In this document: positions 1 through 8,485 of the stretch, one piece after another
Layout of the letters: each line of letters starts with the position of its first letter
How positions within the stretch are numbered: position 1 is the stretch's first letter
Assembly: GCA_963709645.1 (NCBI GenBank)
Contig: CAVPXP010000049.1
Span: 110,026-174,025 of the forward strand
Direction: 5' to 3'
Source: DYRB01 sp963709645
Lineage (GTDB): Bacteria; Pseudomonadota; Gammaproteobacteria; Chromatiales; Chromatiaceae
Length of the DNA stretch: 64,000 nt
Made by a program: the position numbers and the translations under genes
Notes under the pieces: model-generated
The model's database searches: none
What the model saw: the letters and a program-made list of their open reading frames with translations, nothing else
Told to the model about the DNA's origin: nothing

Positions 1-399
1 GGCGATGGCCGTGTCGCCGATGAACTGCTCGACGGCGTTGATGCCGACGAAGTCCTCGACCTCGTTGCGATTACAGCCGTCTTGGCAGGGGGCCGGGCAG
101 ACGCGACCCATCATAGATGGGAAGGGGTTGGCATCGGTGGAGCGACGGAAGGCGTATTCCTGCCAGGTGACACCGGCCGGCGGCAGCTCCGTCTGACGCG
201 CGATGGCAAGCCAGCCGCGGATGTCCTCACCCGAGGGGCAGCTCCCCTGGCAGGGCGGGGTCTTGTGAACATAGGTCGGGCACTTGTAGGTGGTGTCCTG
301 GACGAAGATTTTCTGCGTCAGGGCCTTCCACTCGGTGTCGCCATCCTCGTAGCGCCGCCAAGAAAACTTGGTGTTTGTGTCGTCGCTGGGAGTCGCCAT
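1..399 (-). CDS. dsrL: DsrL, iron-sulfur flavoprotein, N-terminal part (cut by window edge)
   Basis: Only the first 133 codons are present; the gene runs off the left end of the window. The start is the ATG at 399-397, preceded by a good purine-rich site (GGAGAG). The visible protein has a cysteine-rich N-terminus (CPTYVHKTPPCQGSCPSGED, then MGRVCPAPCQDGCNR). This is the Fe-S module typical of GltD-like NAD(P)H:acceptor oxidoreductases. In the oxidative Dsr pathway DsrL accepts electrons from DsrAB and passes them to NAD+. It follows dsrK on the same strand, as in Allochromatium. Nothing can be said about its FAD and NAD domains because they lie outside the window. Confidence 0.93.
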   Translation of the reverse strand, partial: MATPSDDTNTKFSWRRYEDGDTEWKALTQKIFVQDTTYKCPTYVHKTPPCQGSCPSGEDIRGWLAIARQTELPPAGVTWQEYAFRRSTDANPFPSMMGRVCPAPCQDGCNRNEVEDFVGINAVEQFIGDTAIA

Positions 400-498
400 G
401 GATCACTCTCCTTACCGGTAAAACGCTCGATGTGGTGAATGGTATCTGCCGATGGCCGCCGTGACAGGGCAGCCGCTCGGCGCAAATGGGTTGCAGGC

Positions 499-2028
499 TC
501 AATCCTCGTCGTCGTCGTCCCCCGACTCCTCGTCGTCGCCCGGGGTCATGACGATGGCGTTAGACACCAACTGGTGGACACTGACGATCTGCTCCATGTC
601 CATCCCGTAGAAGGGCAGGACTTTGGTGAACTGGCTCTTGCAAATGGCGCAGATGGCGGCCATGTGCGTGACGCCCTTTTCGGCCATGACATTGTTGAGG
701 GCCTCGATGCGGGGCTTGGCCCCCTTGACGCGCAGCTCCATCAGGTCGTCCGTCAGAAGACCGCCGCCCCCGCCGCAACAGAAGGTGCGGTCACGGATGG
801 TCTCCTCGTCCATGTCGTAGAAGTTGTTGCAGACCTCCCGGATGATCGCCCGCGGGATGTCGAACTGCCCTCCCGGCCGGGGCCCCATGCGCGAGGCGCG
901 CGCGACATTGCAGGAGTCGTGATAGGTCAGGACCTTGTCGTCGTTCTGCGACTTGTCAAAGGTAAGCTTGCCTTCCTGGATCAGGCCATAGGTAAACTCG
1001 CAGATGTGCTGCGGCACCGGATAGCGCGGATCGAGGAAATCCCAGGGACCTGCCAGGGTGTTGAGGAAGCTGTACGCGACGCGCCAGGCGTGGCCGCACT
1101 CACCGAAGACGATGCGCTTGACCCCAAGATCAATAGCCGCCTTGCGGATCCGCTGGGCGACCCGGCGCATGTTCTCGTAGGAACCGATGAACATGCCGAA
1201 GTTGGCGGCCTCGGACGCGTAGGAGCTCACGGTCCAAGAGACGCCGGCCTCATGGAAGACCTTGCCGTAGCCGATCAGCCCGTCCACGTGCGGCTCGGCG
1301 AAAAAGTCTGCCGAGGGAGTCACCAACAGGATCTCGGCCCCCTTCTTGTCCATCGGGTAGCGCACGCGCACCCCAGTCTCGTCGTAGACGTCCTCTTCCA
1401 GACCTTCCAGGGTGTCCGCCAGGGCTGGGCCGGGTAGGCCCAGGTTATTGCCGATCCGGTAGACCTTCGCGATGATCTCGTTGCAATACTTCTGACCCAG
1501 CCCGATGTGGTCCATGATCTCGCGGGCGGCCATGGAGATCTCGGCGGTATCGATCCCATAGGGGCAGAAGACAGAGCAACGGCGGCACTGGGAGCATTGG
1601 TGAAAATAGCTATACCAGTCGTCTAGGACCTCCTTGGTGAAGTCCTCGGCGCCCACCAACTTGGGGAAGAACTTGCCGGCTAACGTGAAGTAGCGCCGGT
1701 AGACCTTGCGCATCAGGTCCTGGCGACCCACAGGCATGTTCTTGGGGTCTTTGGTCCCAATGAAGTAGTGGCACTTGTCCGTGCAGGAACCGCACTTGAC
1801 GCAGGAGTCCAGGTAGACCCGCAGCGAGCGGTACTTGCCCAGCAGCTCGCCGAACTTGTCCAGGGCACGGGCCTGCCAATCGTCCGGGAGCTCACCCGCG
1901 AAGCCCAGAGGCTCCTGGAATTCCGGCTTAGAGACGAAGGGGCTGCTGTGCGCCATGGTGCCCGGCGTGACCGCGGGGACATCCAGGTACTGCTGCAGCT
2001 CGGGTACCTCGAAATTTGCCTTTGCCAT
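499..2028 (-). CDS. dsrK: DsrK, HdrD-like iron-sulfur subunit of DsrMKJOP complex
   Basis: 509 residues, full length. The N-terminal half carries two 4Fe-4S clusters (CVKCGSCTDKCHYFIGT and CSQCRRCSVFCPYGID). The C-terminal half carries HdrD-type CCG motifs (HDSCNVARASR..., FCCGGGGGLL, AICAICKSQF) that hold a noncubane 4Fe-4S cluster. In the family this subunit sits at the membrane with DsrM and handles the DsrC disulfide/trisulfide. The protein ends in a very acidic tail (DDEESGDDDDED). It lies between dsrM (47 bp upstream) and dsrL and is clearly co-transcribed with them. No broken motif was seen. Confidence 0.97.
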   Translation of the reverse strand: MAKANFEVPELQQYLDVPAVTPGTMAHSSPFVSKPEFQEPLGFAGELPDDWQARALDKFGELLGKYRSLRVYLDSCVKCGSCTDKCHYFIGTKDPKNMPVGRQDLMRKVYRRYFTLAGKFFPKLVGAEDFTKEVLDDWYSYFHQCSQCRRCSVFCPYGIDTAEISMAAREIMDHIGLGQKYCNEIIAKVYRIGNNLGLPGPALADTLEGLEEDVYDETGVRVRYPMDKKGAEILLVTPSADFFAEPHVDGLIGYGKVFHEAGVSWTVSSYASEAANFGMFIGSYENMRRVAQRIRKAAIDLGVKRIVFGECGHAWRVAYSFLNTLAGPWDFLDPRYPVPQHICEFTYGLIQEGKLTFDKSQNDDKVLTYHDSCNVARASRMGPRPGGQFDIPRAIIREVCNNFYDMDEETIRDRTFCCGGGGGLLTDDLMELRVKGAKPRIEALNNVMAEKGVTHMAAICAICKSQFTKVLPFYGMDMEQIVSVHQLVSNAIVMTPGDDEESGDDDDED

Positions 2029-2075
2029 GATCGAACCTCTTCAGCGAATGCCGCAATGCCGGGGCCTGTGGTGGC

Positions 2076-2807
2076 TCATTCCTGCTCGAGGCGCTCGGCC
2101 CAAGGCGCGATATGCCGCTTCTCGCGGGGATTGTCCGCTTGATTGCGCGTCGGACTGAAGAACAGACCTGGGGCGTGCAGGAGCTTGCTGTACGGGAAGA
2201 TGATCATCAGCCCGGCAACCAGCAGCAGATGGAGCAGCAAGAGGGGGTCGGCGGGCAACGGGTGCAGCCTAAAGGCCATCAACCCAAGGAAGAAATCCTT
2301 CACGGCCACGATGTCCGTGTGCACGACGAAGGACATCATCAGGCCGCTCGCCCCGATCAGGATCAAAAGGCCGAGCATGAGGTGATCCGACGGCCCGGTG
2401 ATATAGCGCACGCGGTCCACCAGGAAACGTCGCGCCCATAGTCCGCCCAGACCCAGCACCATAGCGATACCGCCGTAGATACCGAAGGGTTGAATCAGCT
2501 GGATCGGCAGCCATACGGGGTCAATGAAGTAGCGCAGGTGCCGCAGCGTGACCAGGAAGAGGCCGAAGTGAAAGACCCAGCCGAAGATCCAGGTCCACTT
2601 ATTACCCCGGAACAGGCTCTCGAAAAGCACGACCTCACGAGCCATGCGCAGCACCACGCCCCCAGTGGTTGTAGGGGCAGGGGTGGTTGGAATCTTGAGC
2701 GGTGCCGGCGTCCGCGCGTACTGCACGACCTTTCTGATGAGGCCCGTCAACAGCACGACCGTGGCGAAGTAAAACAGAAAGGCGTATAGACCCGTCAGAA
2801 ACGACAT
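2076..2807 (-). CDS. dsrM: DsrM, membrane cytochrome b subunit
   Basis: 243 residues with about five or six hydrophobic segments and several His residues in or beside them (GWVFHFGLFLVTLRHLRYF, GPSDHLMLGLLILIG, LLLLHLLLVAGL). This matches the NarI-like b-haem membrane anchor of the DsrMKJOP complex, which exchanges electrons with the quinone pool and with DsrK. A Pro/Thr-rich stretch (PLKIPTTPAPTTTGG) follows the first helix. Upstream dsrC ends 149 bp away, the widest gap inside the operon. Confidence 0.95.
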   Translation of the reverse strand: MSFLTGLYAFLFYFATVVLLTGLIRKVVQYARTPAPLKIPTTPAPTTTGGVVLRMAREVVLFESLFRGNKWTWIFGWVFHFGLFLVTLRHLRYFIDPVWLPIQLIQPFGIYGGIAMVLGLGGLWARRFLVDRVRYITGPSDHLMLGLLILIGASGLMMSFVVHTDIVAVKDFFLGLMAFRLHPLPADPLLLLHLLLVAGLMIIFPYSKLLHAPGLFFSPTRNQADNPREKRHIAPWAERLEQE

Positions 2808-2956
2808 GGCTCCGCAACCTCAGTGGACCCGTGAAAATCCGGGGGACTTACGGCAACCCCCGGGGATCGCGCGCCTGAAGCGTGCCGGCTGCCCCGTCGA
2901 TGTACCAGAGCGACATCCAAACAGGGCCGGCCGGCCTCAGACGCGGCTAGTCGGCC

Positions 2957-3289
2957 TCAGACGCAGCCGGTCGGCTTCGGCAACCCGGCATAGCGACAGG
3001 CCTGCTTGGCCGGACCATAAGGGAACAGGCCATAGAGGTACTTGCTGTTGCCCTTATCCTTACCCAGCTTCTTGCCGACCGCCTTCGTCAGGACGCGTAC
3101 GGCCGGGGCGATCTGATACTCCTCGTAGTACTCGCGGAGGAACTTGATGATGTCCCAGTGCTCGTCGGTGAGCTGCAGATCGTCCTCCTTGGACATGATC
3201 TCAGCGACGCCGGGCTCCCACTCGGTGATGTTGGTGAGGTAGCCCTCTTCGTCCGTCTCGTAGACCTTACCGTTGACTTCGATACCCAT
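2957..3289 (-). CDS. dsrC: DsrC, sulfur-carrier substrate protein of DsrAB
   Basis: 110 residues. Both functional cysteines are present in the flexible C-terminal arm: Cys98 (KQACRYAGLP) and penultimate Cys109 (PTGCV). DsrC receives sulfur from DsrEFH and carries it as a persulfide/trisulfide to DsrAB; the oxidised protein is processed by DsrMK. The ORF is full length for the family and has a clear ribosome site (GGAGAAAT). It should be compared with the cysteine-free paralogue at 10087-10425 on the other side of the dsr promoter region. Confidence 0.98.
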   Translation of the reverse strand: MGIEVNGKVYETDEEGYLTNITEWEPGVAEIMSKEDDLQLTDEHWDIIKFLREYYEEYQIAPAVRVLTKAVGKKLGKDKGNSKYLYGLFPYGPAKQACRYAGLPKPTGCV

Positions 3290-3316
3290 GATATTTCTCC
3301 GCAGAAAGAAAAAAGA

Positions 3317-3625
3317 CTAGAGCCAGGCCTGGACCTTGTCGCACTCGGCGGCAAGGTCTACGAAACCGGCATAGTCCACGACATTGATACCCGGGACCAG
3401 GCGATCTTCGCTGAACCCACGGGCGTTGAGGTCAGGGCCGAGGACATAGAGCTTCAGCGCGCCCAATGCCTCTGCGACCTTGCCTTCCACGCTCGATCCC
3501 TTGACCGCCGCGTAGACTCCATCCTCGATAAGGAGGACGGAGGCACCGGCAGCGGCAAACTTGAGGCAGGAGTCCAACGAGTTGCGCTCGAAGGGCGATT
3601 TGTTGACGGTATGCAGGATGCTCAT
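3317..3625 (-). CDS. dsrH: DsrH, sulfurtransferase complex subunit (TusB-like)
   Basis: 102 residues of the DsrE/F/H superfamily, with the Cys in the N-terminal SLDSCLKF segment typical of DsrH/TusB. It forms the heterohexamer DsrE2F2H2 that relays sulfur to DsrC. It lies 10 bp after dsrF and 27 bp before dsrC, so translation is tightly linked. It is intact. Confidence 0.95.
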   Translation of the reverse strand: MSILHTVNKSPFERNSLDSCLKFAAAGASVLLIEDGVYAAVKGSSVEGKVAEALGALKLYVLGPDLNARGFSEDRLVPGINVVDYAGFVDLAAECDKVQAWL

Positions 3626-3635
3626 TCGGCCCCCC

Positions 3636-4046
3636 TTAGAAGCTGAAGATGCAGTCGGACTCGTCCATGAGTTCGGTAACGCGCGCGCCGTCTACCACCT
3701 CGACGATGTTTTCCTTTTCCTCGCCGCTCTCCCAATCCTCCCATGCCACCTGGACTAGATCCTCTTCGGAAAGGCCGCGGGCCTCCAGCGAGTCACGATC
3801 CACGTAGATGTTCTTCACCTCGTAGTCGCCCAGGGTGCGGTAGGTCGGGGAGAAATTCTTCATCCCGATTCCGGTTGTGTTGTGGCCCTTGGTCAGCTCG
3901 AAGACCCCGTCATCGAGGAACATCACGCTGACCTCCTGATCGAAGGCGGCGCCGATCAGAACCACCTCCAGCGATTCCCACGCGTAGATGGTGCCGTAGG
4001 GGGCCTTGCGGTTCAGATACAGAAACTTTTTAACGACTTCTGACAT
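3636..4046 (-). CDS. dsrF: DsrF, sulfurtransferase complex subunit (TusC-like)
   Basis: 136 residues with the DsrE/F fold signature (LEVVLIGAAFDQEVSVMF; GDYEVKNIYVDRDSLEARGL). It is the middle subunit of the DsrEFH sulfur-relay hexamer in the cytoplasm. The gene starts 12 bp after dsrE and ends 10 bp before dsrH. It lacks a catalytic Cys at the DsrE position, as is normal for DsrF; its only Cys is near the C-terminus (DESDCIFSF). Confidence 0.95.
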   Translation of the reverse strand: MSEVVKKFLYLNRKAPYGTIYAWESLEVVLIGAAFDQEVSVMFLDDGVFELTKGHNTTGIGMKNFSPTYRTLGDYEVKNIYVDRDSLEARGLSEEDLVQVAWEDWESGEEKENIVEVVDGARVTELMDESDCIFSF

Positions 4047-4058
4047 GACACGGCCCCC

Positions 4059-4451
4059 TTAGTCGCCGAAAACCATGAGGCGGTCTGCCTGAATGGCCGC
4101 CTCGACCAACTGCCCAAGCCCGGAGATTCGGAACTTGGGGTGGATATTGGTGGCGTCCTTGCCGTTGCGCTTAGCCTCACCCTCGTCCACGATACCGCGG
4201 CGCTGAGCCGCAGCGACGCAGACGACCATATCGAGGTCGTACTTATCGGCCAGCTCGGCCCAGCGGTTCACGATGTTGCGGTCATCCTGCGGCGGTGTCG
4301 TCAGACGGGAGGAGTTGTAGACCCCGTCGTGATAGAAGAAGACGCGGTTGACCTCGTGCCCCTTTTCCAGGGCCGTCTTGGCGAACATGTACGCCGAATC
4401 GGACGCCTGGTGCTGGTAAGGTCCCTCGTTGACTTGGATAGCGAACTTCAT
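4059..4451 (-). CDS. dsrE: DsrE, active-site subunit of DsrEFH sulfurtransferase
   Basis: 130 residues. The persulfide-carrying Cys lies in DLDMVVCVAAAQRRGI, at the position of the active-site Cys of DsrE/TusD. The protein passes sulfur to DsrC. The start is followed by the typical MKFAIQVNEGPYQHQASDSA opening. It is 36 bp downstream of dsrB in the operon. Confidence 0.96.
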   Translation of the reverse strand: MKFAIQVNEGPYQHQASDSAYMFAKTALEKGHEVNRVFFYHDGVYNSSRLTTPPQDDRNIVNRWAELADKYDLDMVVCVAAAQRRGIVDEGEAKRNGKDATNIHPKFRISGLGQLVEAAIQADRLMVFGD

Positions 4452-4487
4452 AGCAACCTCGATTGGTCTTGGCTAAGCCCACCCGCC

Positions 4488-5558
4488 TCAGAAGCGGATG
4501 TAGTTCGACGAGTTGAAACTGGCACGCGCGCCGCGCCAGGTATCAATGTGATACTTGGTGAAGGGCAGCTCGACCTCTTCGAAAAAGCGCGGCCAACCGA
4601 TGCGCTCGATCCACTCGTTGACGCGCTCCCAATCCCGGGCGCCTTCCTTGTAGGCCTTGAGGATGCGCTTGACGATGGCGGTCGCCTCCGGCCAACGCGG
4701 CGGATTGTTTGGGATACCGGCCGCAACCAGCTTCTGGAAGGTCGGCTTACCGCGGGCATTGGAGTGGTTTCCACCGACCCAGATCGCCAGCTTGGAGTGC
4801 TCGGCATCGTTGATCTGCATGGGCGGGCAGGGGGGATAGCAGGCGCCGCAGCAGATGCACTTGCGCTCGTCGACCTCAAGGGACGGCTTGCCGTTGACCA
4901 TGGCTGGGCGAATGGCGGCCACGGGACAACGCGCAACGACGGTGGGCCGCTCGCAGACATTGGCCACCAGATCGTGGTTGATCTTCGGCGGCTTGGTGTG
5001 CTGGATGTTGATGGCGATGTCACCCTGGCCACCGCAGTTGATCTGGCAGCAGGAGGTCGTGATGTGCACCCGGTTGGGCATATTGGCGTTGCGGAACTCG
5101 TCGATGAGCTCGTCCATCATCGACTTCACCACGCCGGAGGCGTCGGTGCCGGGGATGTCGCAATGCAGCCAGCCCTGGGTGTGGGAGATCATGGCCACGG
5201 AGTTCTGGGTGCCGCCGACGATGAAGCCGGCATCCTCCAGGGCCTTGATCAGGGGCTCAACCTTGGCCCCATCCTTGACCATATACTCGATATTGGAGCG
5301 CAGGGTGAAGTGGACGAAACCGTCGGCGAACTGGTCCCCGATGTCGCACAGCTTGCGCAGGGTGAAGACGTCGAGGATGCGCTGGGTCCCGGCCTTGACG
5401 GTCCAGATCTCGTCCCCGCTGTAGGCGACGTGCCGCAGCACGCCTGGGCGGGGGTGGTCATGGTACTTCCACTGACCGAAGTTCTTCCGCATCGTGGGAT
5501 GCATGTACTGCCACGGATCTGGACACCCGGACTCGATCGGCTCACGCATATCTGCCAT
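4488..5558 (-). CDS. dsrB: DsrB, reverse dissimilatory sulfite reductase beta subunit
   Basis: 356 residues. The sirohaem/4Fe-4S binding cysteines are seen in TTSCCQINCGGQGD and further on (VCERPTVVARCPVAA), and a ferredoxin-type cluster is seen in CICCGACYPPCPPMQI. With DsrA it forms the cytoplasmic alpha2beta2 enzyme that here oxidises DsrC-bound sulfur to sulfite. The gene is 86 bp downstream of dsrA and intact. The reverse (oxidative) direction is deduced from the presence of dsrEFH and dsrL, not from DsrB itself. Confidence 0.98.
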   Translation of the reverse strand: MADMREPIESGCPDPWQYMHPTMRKNFGQWKYHDHPRPGVLRHVAYSGDEIWTVKAGTQRILDVFTLRKLCDIGDQFADGFVHFTLRSNIEYMVKDGAKVEPLIKALEDAGFIVGGTQNSVAMISHTQGWLHCDIPGTDASGVVKSMMDELIDEFRNANMPNRVHITTSCCQINCGGQGDIAINIQHTKPPKINHDLVANVCERPTVVARCPVAAIRPAMVNGKPSLEVDERKCICCGACYPPCPPMQINDAEHSKLAIWVGGNHSNARGKPTFQKLVAAGIPNNPPRWPEATAIVKRILKAYKEGARDWERVNEWIERIGWPRFFEEVELPFTKYHIDTWRGARASFNSSNYIRF

Positions 5559-5644
5559 TGCGTTTACTCCAAGGTTACTTAAACAGTCAGAATCTTTGGG
5601 GCTGGTGTGGAACCCGGTGTCCCGGGTCCCACGTCCTGGGCAAG

Positions 5645-6898
5645 CTACTTGCCGGCTTCCGCCTGACGCTCGAACCAGGCCTCAGCCGCCTCATCCCACC
5701 CATCCAGGCGCACGTAGGAGCTCTGGCGCGGGTGGCTCAGCATGTTTGGATCCGGGTCGACCTCAATGCCTTCGAGGAAGTTGGCCAGGCCGATGCGCTC
5801 GATCATCTCGCCGCAACGCTCGTGCTCCAGGCCGTTCTCCGCCCAGAAGTCGATGATGTTGCCGGCCAGCTCGACCATCTCTTCGTAATCCTCTTCGGTT
5901 TCAAGCTTCTTGAAGGGGACCAGGACTGTGCCCATCAGGTCGCCGATCTTGAGTGTCCGCTTGCCGCCGATGAGGATGGTAACGCCCTTGTCGTCGCCAG
6001 GGTGCAGGGCCTTGGGCATGACGTTCAGGCAATGCATGCAACGCACGCAATTGCGATTGTTGACGGAGAGGGTATCGTCGTCGTTCAGCGCCAGGGCCTG
6101 GGTCGGACAGCGGGTGACGACGTTGTCGATGTAGTACTGGCGTCCCTTGTCGGCGACGTAGGCCTTCACCTCAGCCTGATCGACCTTCATGTCGTCGCGC
6201 CAAGTGCCCAGGACGGCGAAATCCGCGCGCTCGATAGCGTTCTGGCAGTCGTTGCCGCACCCGGAGACCTTGAACTTGAACTTATAGGGCAGGGCCGGGC
6301 GGTGCACGTCGTCGGTGAAGTTGTTCACCAGCATGCGGTGGGCCTTGAGCTCGTTGGTGCAAGACATCTCGCAGCGGGCCGCGCCGACGCAGGACATAGC
6401 GGTGCGCACGCAGGGGCCGGCGCCGCCGAGATCGAAGCCGTACTCATTGATCTCATCGAAAAAGTGCTGGGTGGAGGGGGAATCCACACCGATGAACATG
6501 ATGTTGCCGGTTTGACCGTGGAAGGTCACCAGACCAGAGCCGTACTTCTCCCAAGTATCGCCCAACTGGCGCAGCATGGCGGTGGAGTAGTGGTTGCCGG
6601 CCGGAGGCTGGACGCGAACCGTGTGGAATTCCTTGGACTTGGGGAATGCCTTAGCGACTTCGGAGAACCGCGGGATGATGCCGCCACCATATCCGAAGAC
6701 GGATACGGTACCACCCTTCCAATAGCCCTTGCGGGTCTCGTAGGAGTGCTCCAACTGACCCAGCATGTCGTTGATCGTTTCGTTGATGCGGGGCTCTGGG
6801 TGCTCATCGCGGAGCCGCTTGATTCCGGAGATGAAGCTGGGCCAGGGGCCGGTTTCCAACTGGTCAAGCATCGGGGTGTTGTGCTTTTGGATCGCCAT
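5645..6898 (-). CDS. dsrA: DsrA, reverse dissimilatory sulfite reductase alpha subunit
   Basis: 417 residues and the first gene of the minus-strand dsr operon. Sirohaem/Fe-S cysteines are visible in CVRTAMSCVGAARCEMSC and CGNDCQNAIE; a ferredoxin domain carries CVRCMHCLNVMPK. It pairs with DsrB. The gene order dsrA-B-E-F-H-C-M-K-L matches the purple sulfur bacterial cluster. A 404-bp intergenic region separates its start from the divergent gene at 7303, so the dsr promoter must lie there. Confidence 0.98.
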   Translation of the reverse strand: MAIQKHNTPMLDQLETGPWPSFISGIKRLRDEHPEPRINETINDMLGQLEHSYETRKGYWKGGTVSVFGYGGGIIPRFSEVAKAFPKSKEFHTVRVQPPAGNHYSTAMLRQLGDTWEKYGSGLVTFHGQTGNIMFIGVDSPSTQHFFDEINEYGFDLGGAGPCVRTAMSCVGAARCEMSCTNELKAHRMLVNNFTDDVHRPALPYKFKFKVSGCGNDCQNAIERADFAVLGTWRDDMKVDQAEVKAYVADKGRQYYIDNVVTRCPTQALALNDDDTLSVNNRNCVRCMHCLNVMPKALHPGDDKGVTILIGGKRTLKIGDLMGTVLVPFKKLETEEDYEEMVELAGNIIDFWAENGLEHERCGEMIERIGLANFLEGIEVDPDPNMLSHPRQSSYVRLDGWDEAAEAWFERQAEAGK

Positions 6899-7302
6899 TG
6901 CGCTGTCGCTCCTTAAGTCTTTCAGTAATGGGAAGGATTCAGGAAGCCTCGGGGTATCTCAGCGGCCGGTTGCACTTGAAAGCGCCCGGGCCCGCCATAC
7001 ATCAAGCCTGTGTTGGGACGCGGGACGGCAGTCGCTGGTGGTCGCCACCACGCCGCCCTATCGTCGGCCGCTAATATTACGTAAACGCTACGCACGTGTC
7101 CTACTGCACTTTCGGGTAGGCGCCTAACCCAGAACTACCCCATTTGGGGTAACTGCTGGGGTCTCAGCGCCGAGTCGGACCCGATGGGCCAACACGCCCG
7201 AGAGACTCTGATCCGTGCAAGGTGTCGGACGATGTTACGCGCCCGCACGGCGTCAGTCAACGGATTCTAATATAAGCAGTTCCTGATGGATTGGCCTCCC
7301 TT
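6899..7302. promoter_or_regulatory. Divergent intergenic region between dsrA and the dioxygenase operon
   Basis: About 400 bp with no coding potential that I can support. It must hold the promoters for dsrA (minus) and, probably, for the plus-strand operon beginning at 7303. It includes the palindrome at 7136-7151 listed separately and an AT-rich patch at about 7068-7090 (TAATATTACGTAA) that could hold a -10 element. No promoter can be assigned with confidence. Confidence 0.5.
7136..7151. promoter_or_regulatory. 7-2-7 palindrome upstream of dsrA, possible NarL/FixJ-type operator
   Basis: TACCCCA-TT-TGGGGTA: two perfect 7-bp arms with a 2-bp centre, about 240 bp upstream of dsrA and 150 bp upstream of the divergent gene. 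The 7-2-7 geometry, with arms beginning TAC and ending GTA, is that of NarL/NarP-family response-regulator sites. The last arm base differs from the NarL consensus heptamer (TACYYMT). The identity of the regulator is inference. Confidence 0.4.
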
Positions 7303-8181
7303 ATGCCCGACCCTTTCGATCTGGCCGATGACGTTACGTACATAGCCTGGCGAGACAGCAAGCTCCTCGGCTGGCCCTGCACCAGCGAAGACCTGCGCGT
7401 GGAGGTCACCGACCTGGCGCGCCCGAGCCCAGCGGAATTGGGGTCCATCGGCGCCCTGATCGCCAAGTGCAACCTAGCCCTGATCGCCGGCCGCGACCCC
7501 GCCGAGATCCAGTCTGAGGCGCTGCTTGCCTTCGCGCGTCGGCTGGGACTCGTACGTCTGGACACCAACCTCTGCGCAGACCAGCAGGCGGTGAGCGCCA
7601 TCGCCGTTCGCCCGGCCGGGCGAACCGGCGAATACATCCCCTACACGAACCGCCCCCTGCGTTGGCACACGGATGGTTACTACAATGCCCCGCATTCGTT
7701 TGTGCGCGCCTGGGTACTATTTTGTGTGCGGGACGCGGCCGAGGGCGGCGAGAACGCCCTGTTGGACCCCGAGATAGCCTACATCCACCTGCGCGACGAA
7801 GACCCCGCTCTCGTCCAGGCTCTGATGGAGCCGGACGCGATGACCGTTCCAGCCAACGTCGAGCAGGGCGTGGAATTGCGGCCGGCGAGTTCGGGTCCGG
7901 TGTTCACTGTGATCGGAGGTCACCTGCACATGCGCTACTCCGCCCGCGCCCGCAACATCGGGTGGAAGCCTAGCCGCGCCCTGGATGCCGCGCGGGAGCG
8001 ACTGACTCGCTTGCTTTCCCAGCCCAGCGTCTACATGTTTCAGCACAAGCTGAAGCCTGGCGAGGGATACGTGAGCAACAATGTGCTGCACAACCGCGCC
8101 GGGTTCATCGAGCCAACGGGAGCGGGGCGGCTGCTTTTGCGTGTCCGCTATTTGGATCGAGTCCAGATCCACCCCGGCTGA
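7303..8181 (+). CDS. TauD/TfdA-family Fe(II)/2-oxoglutarate dioxygenase-like protein
   Basis: 292 residues from the ATG at 7303; an in-frame TTG at 7291 is the alternative. The facial triad is visible: His122 and Asp124 in RWHTDGYY, and His263 in VLHNRAGF, followed by an Arg in LLLRVRYLDR. These are the residues that bind Fe(II) and 2-oxoglutarate in the TauD/TfdA superfamily. The substrate is unknown. It is the first gene of a plus-strand run (7303-10425) divergent from dsrA that ends with a DsrC-like protein, so a role linked to sulfur metabolism is inferred from context only. Confidence 0.8.
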   Translation: MPDPFDLADDVTYIAWRDSKLLGWPCTSEDLRVEVTDLARPSPAELGSIGALIAKCNLALIAGRDPAEIQSEALLAFARRLGLVRLDTNLCADQQAVSAIAVRPAGRTGEYIPYTNRPLRWHTDGYYNAPHSFVRAWVLFCVRDAAEGGENALLDPEIAYIHLRDEDPALVQALMEPDAMTVPANVEQGVELRPASSGPVFTVIGGHLHMRYSARARNIGWKPSRALDAARERLTRLLSQPSVYMFQHKLKPGEGYVSNNVLHNRAGFIEPTGAGRLLLRVRYLDRVQIHPG

Positions 8182-8267
8182 GCAGGGGCCACGTCCGGGG
8201 GCACCCCAAGCGGGGCTCCGGAACGCCAGGCTTTACACCGAACATGACGAGGGCGGCAAGGCAGACC

Positions 8268-8459
8268 ATGCTGAAACTGAGCGAGCTCCTGGTGGGCAAC
8301 AGCGAACTGGAGTCATTCGAAGACCTGATACCCATGGTGCAGGCCGTTGCTGGCAGCGGCGAGCGCTTTTTTCGTATGGACGTCAAGCCACCTTTCCCGG
8401 ACACGCCGGACAATTGGGAAGACAGACTCGAGGCTGCGTTCAGCGGCCCAATCCGTTGA
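8268..8459 (+). CDS. Small acidic protein of unknown function
   Basis: 63 residues from the ATG at 8268; the ATG at 8244 would add eight residues. It has a mixed composition with conserved-looking FFRMDVKPPFPDTPDNWEDRL and no Cys and no membrane segment. It is not recognised. It sits 86 bp after the dioxygenase and 26 bp before the next gene on the same strand, which argues that it is real and co-transcribed. Confidence 0.6.
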   Translation: MLKLSELLVGNSELESFEDLIPMVQAVAGSGERFFRMDVKPPFPDTPDNWEDRLEAAFSGPIR

Positions 8460-8485
8460 ACGGCGGGCCGCGCCTTGAGGCACAC

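Noticed and set aside
439..1437. Long open frame (332 codons) on the plus strand across dsrK
   Set aside because: It is the antisense shadow of dsrK, Val/Asp/His-rich as expected for the reverse of high-GC coding DNA, and matches no family. The same holds for 4140-5582, 5558-6916, 11835-13157, 13164-14279 and 23140-25020.
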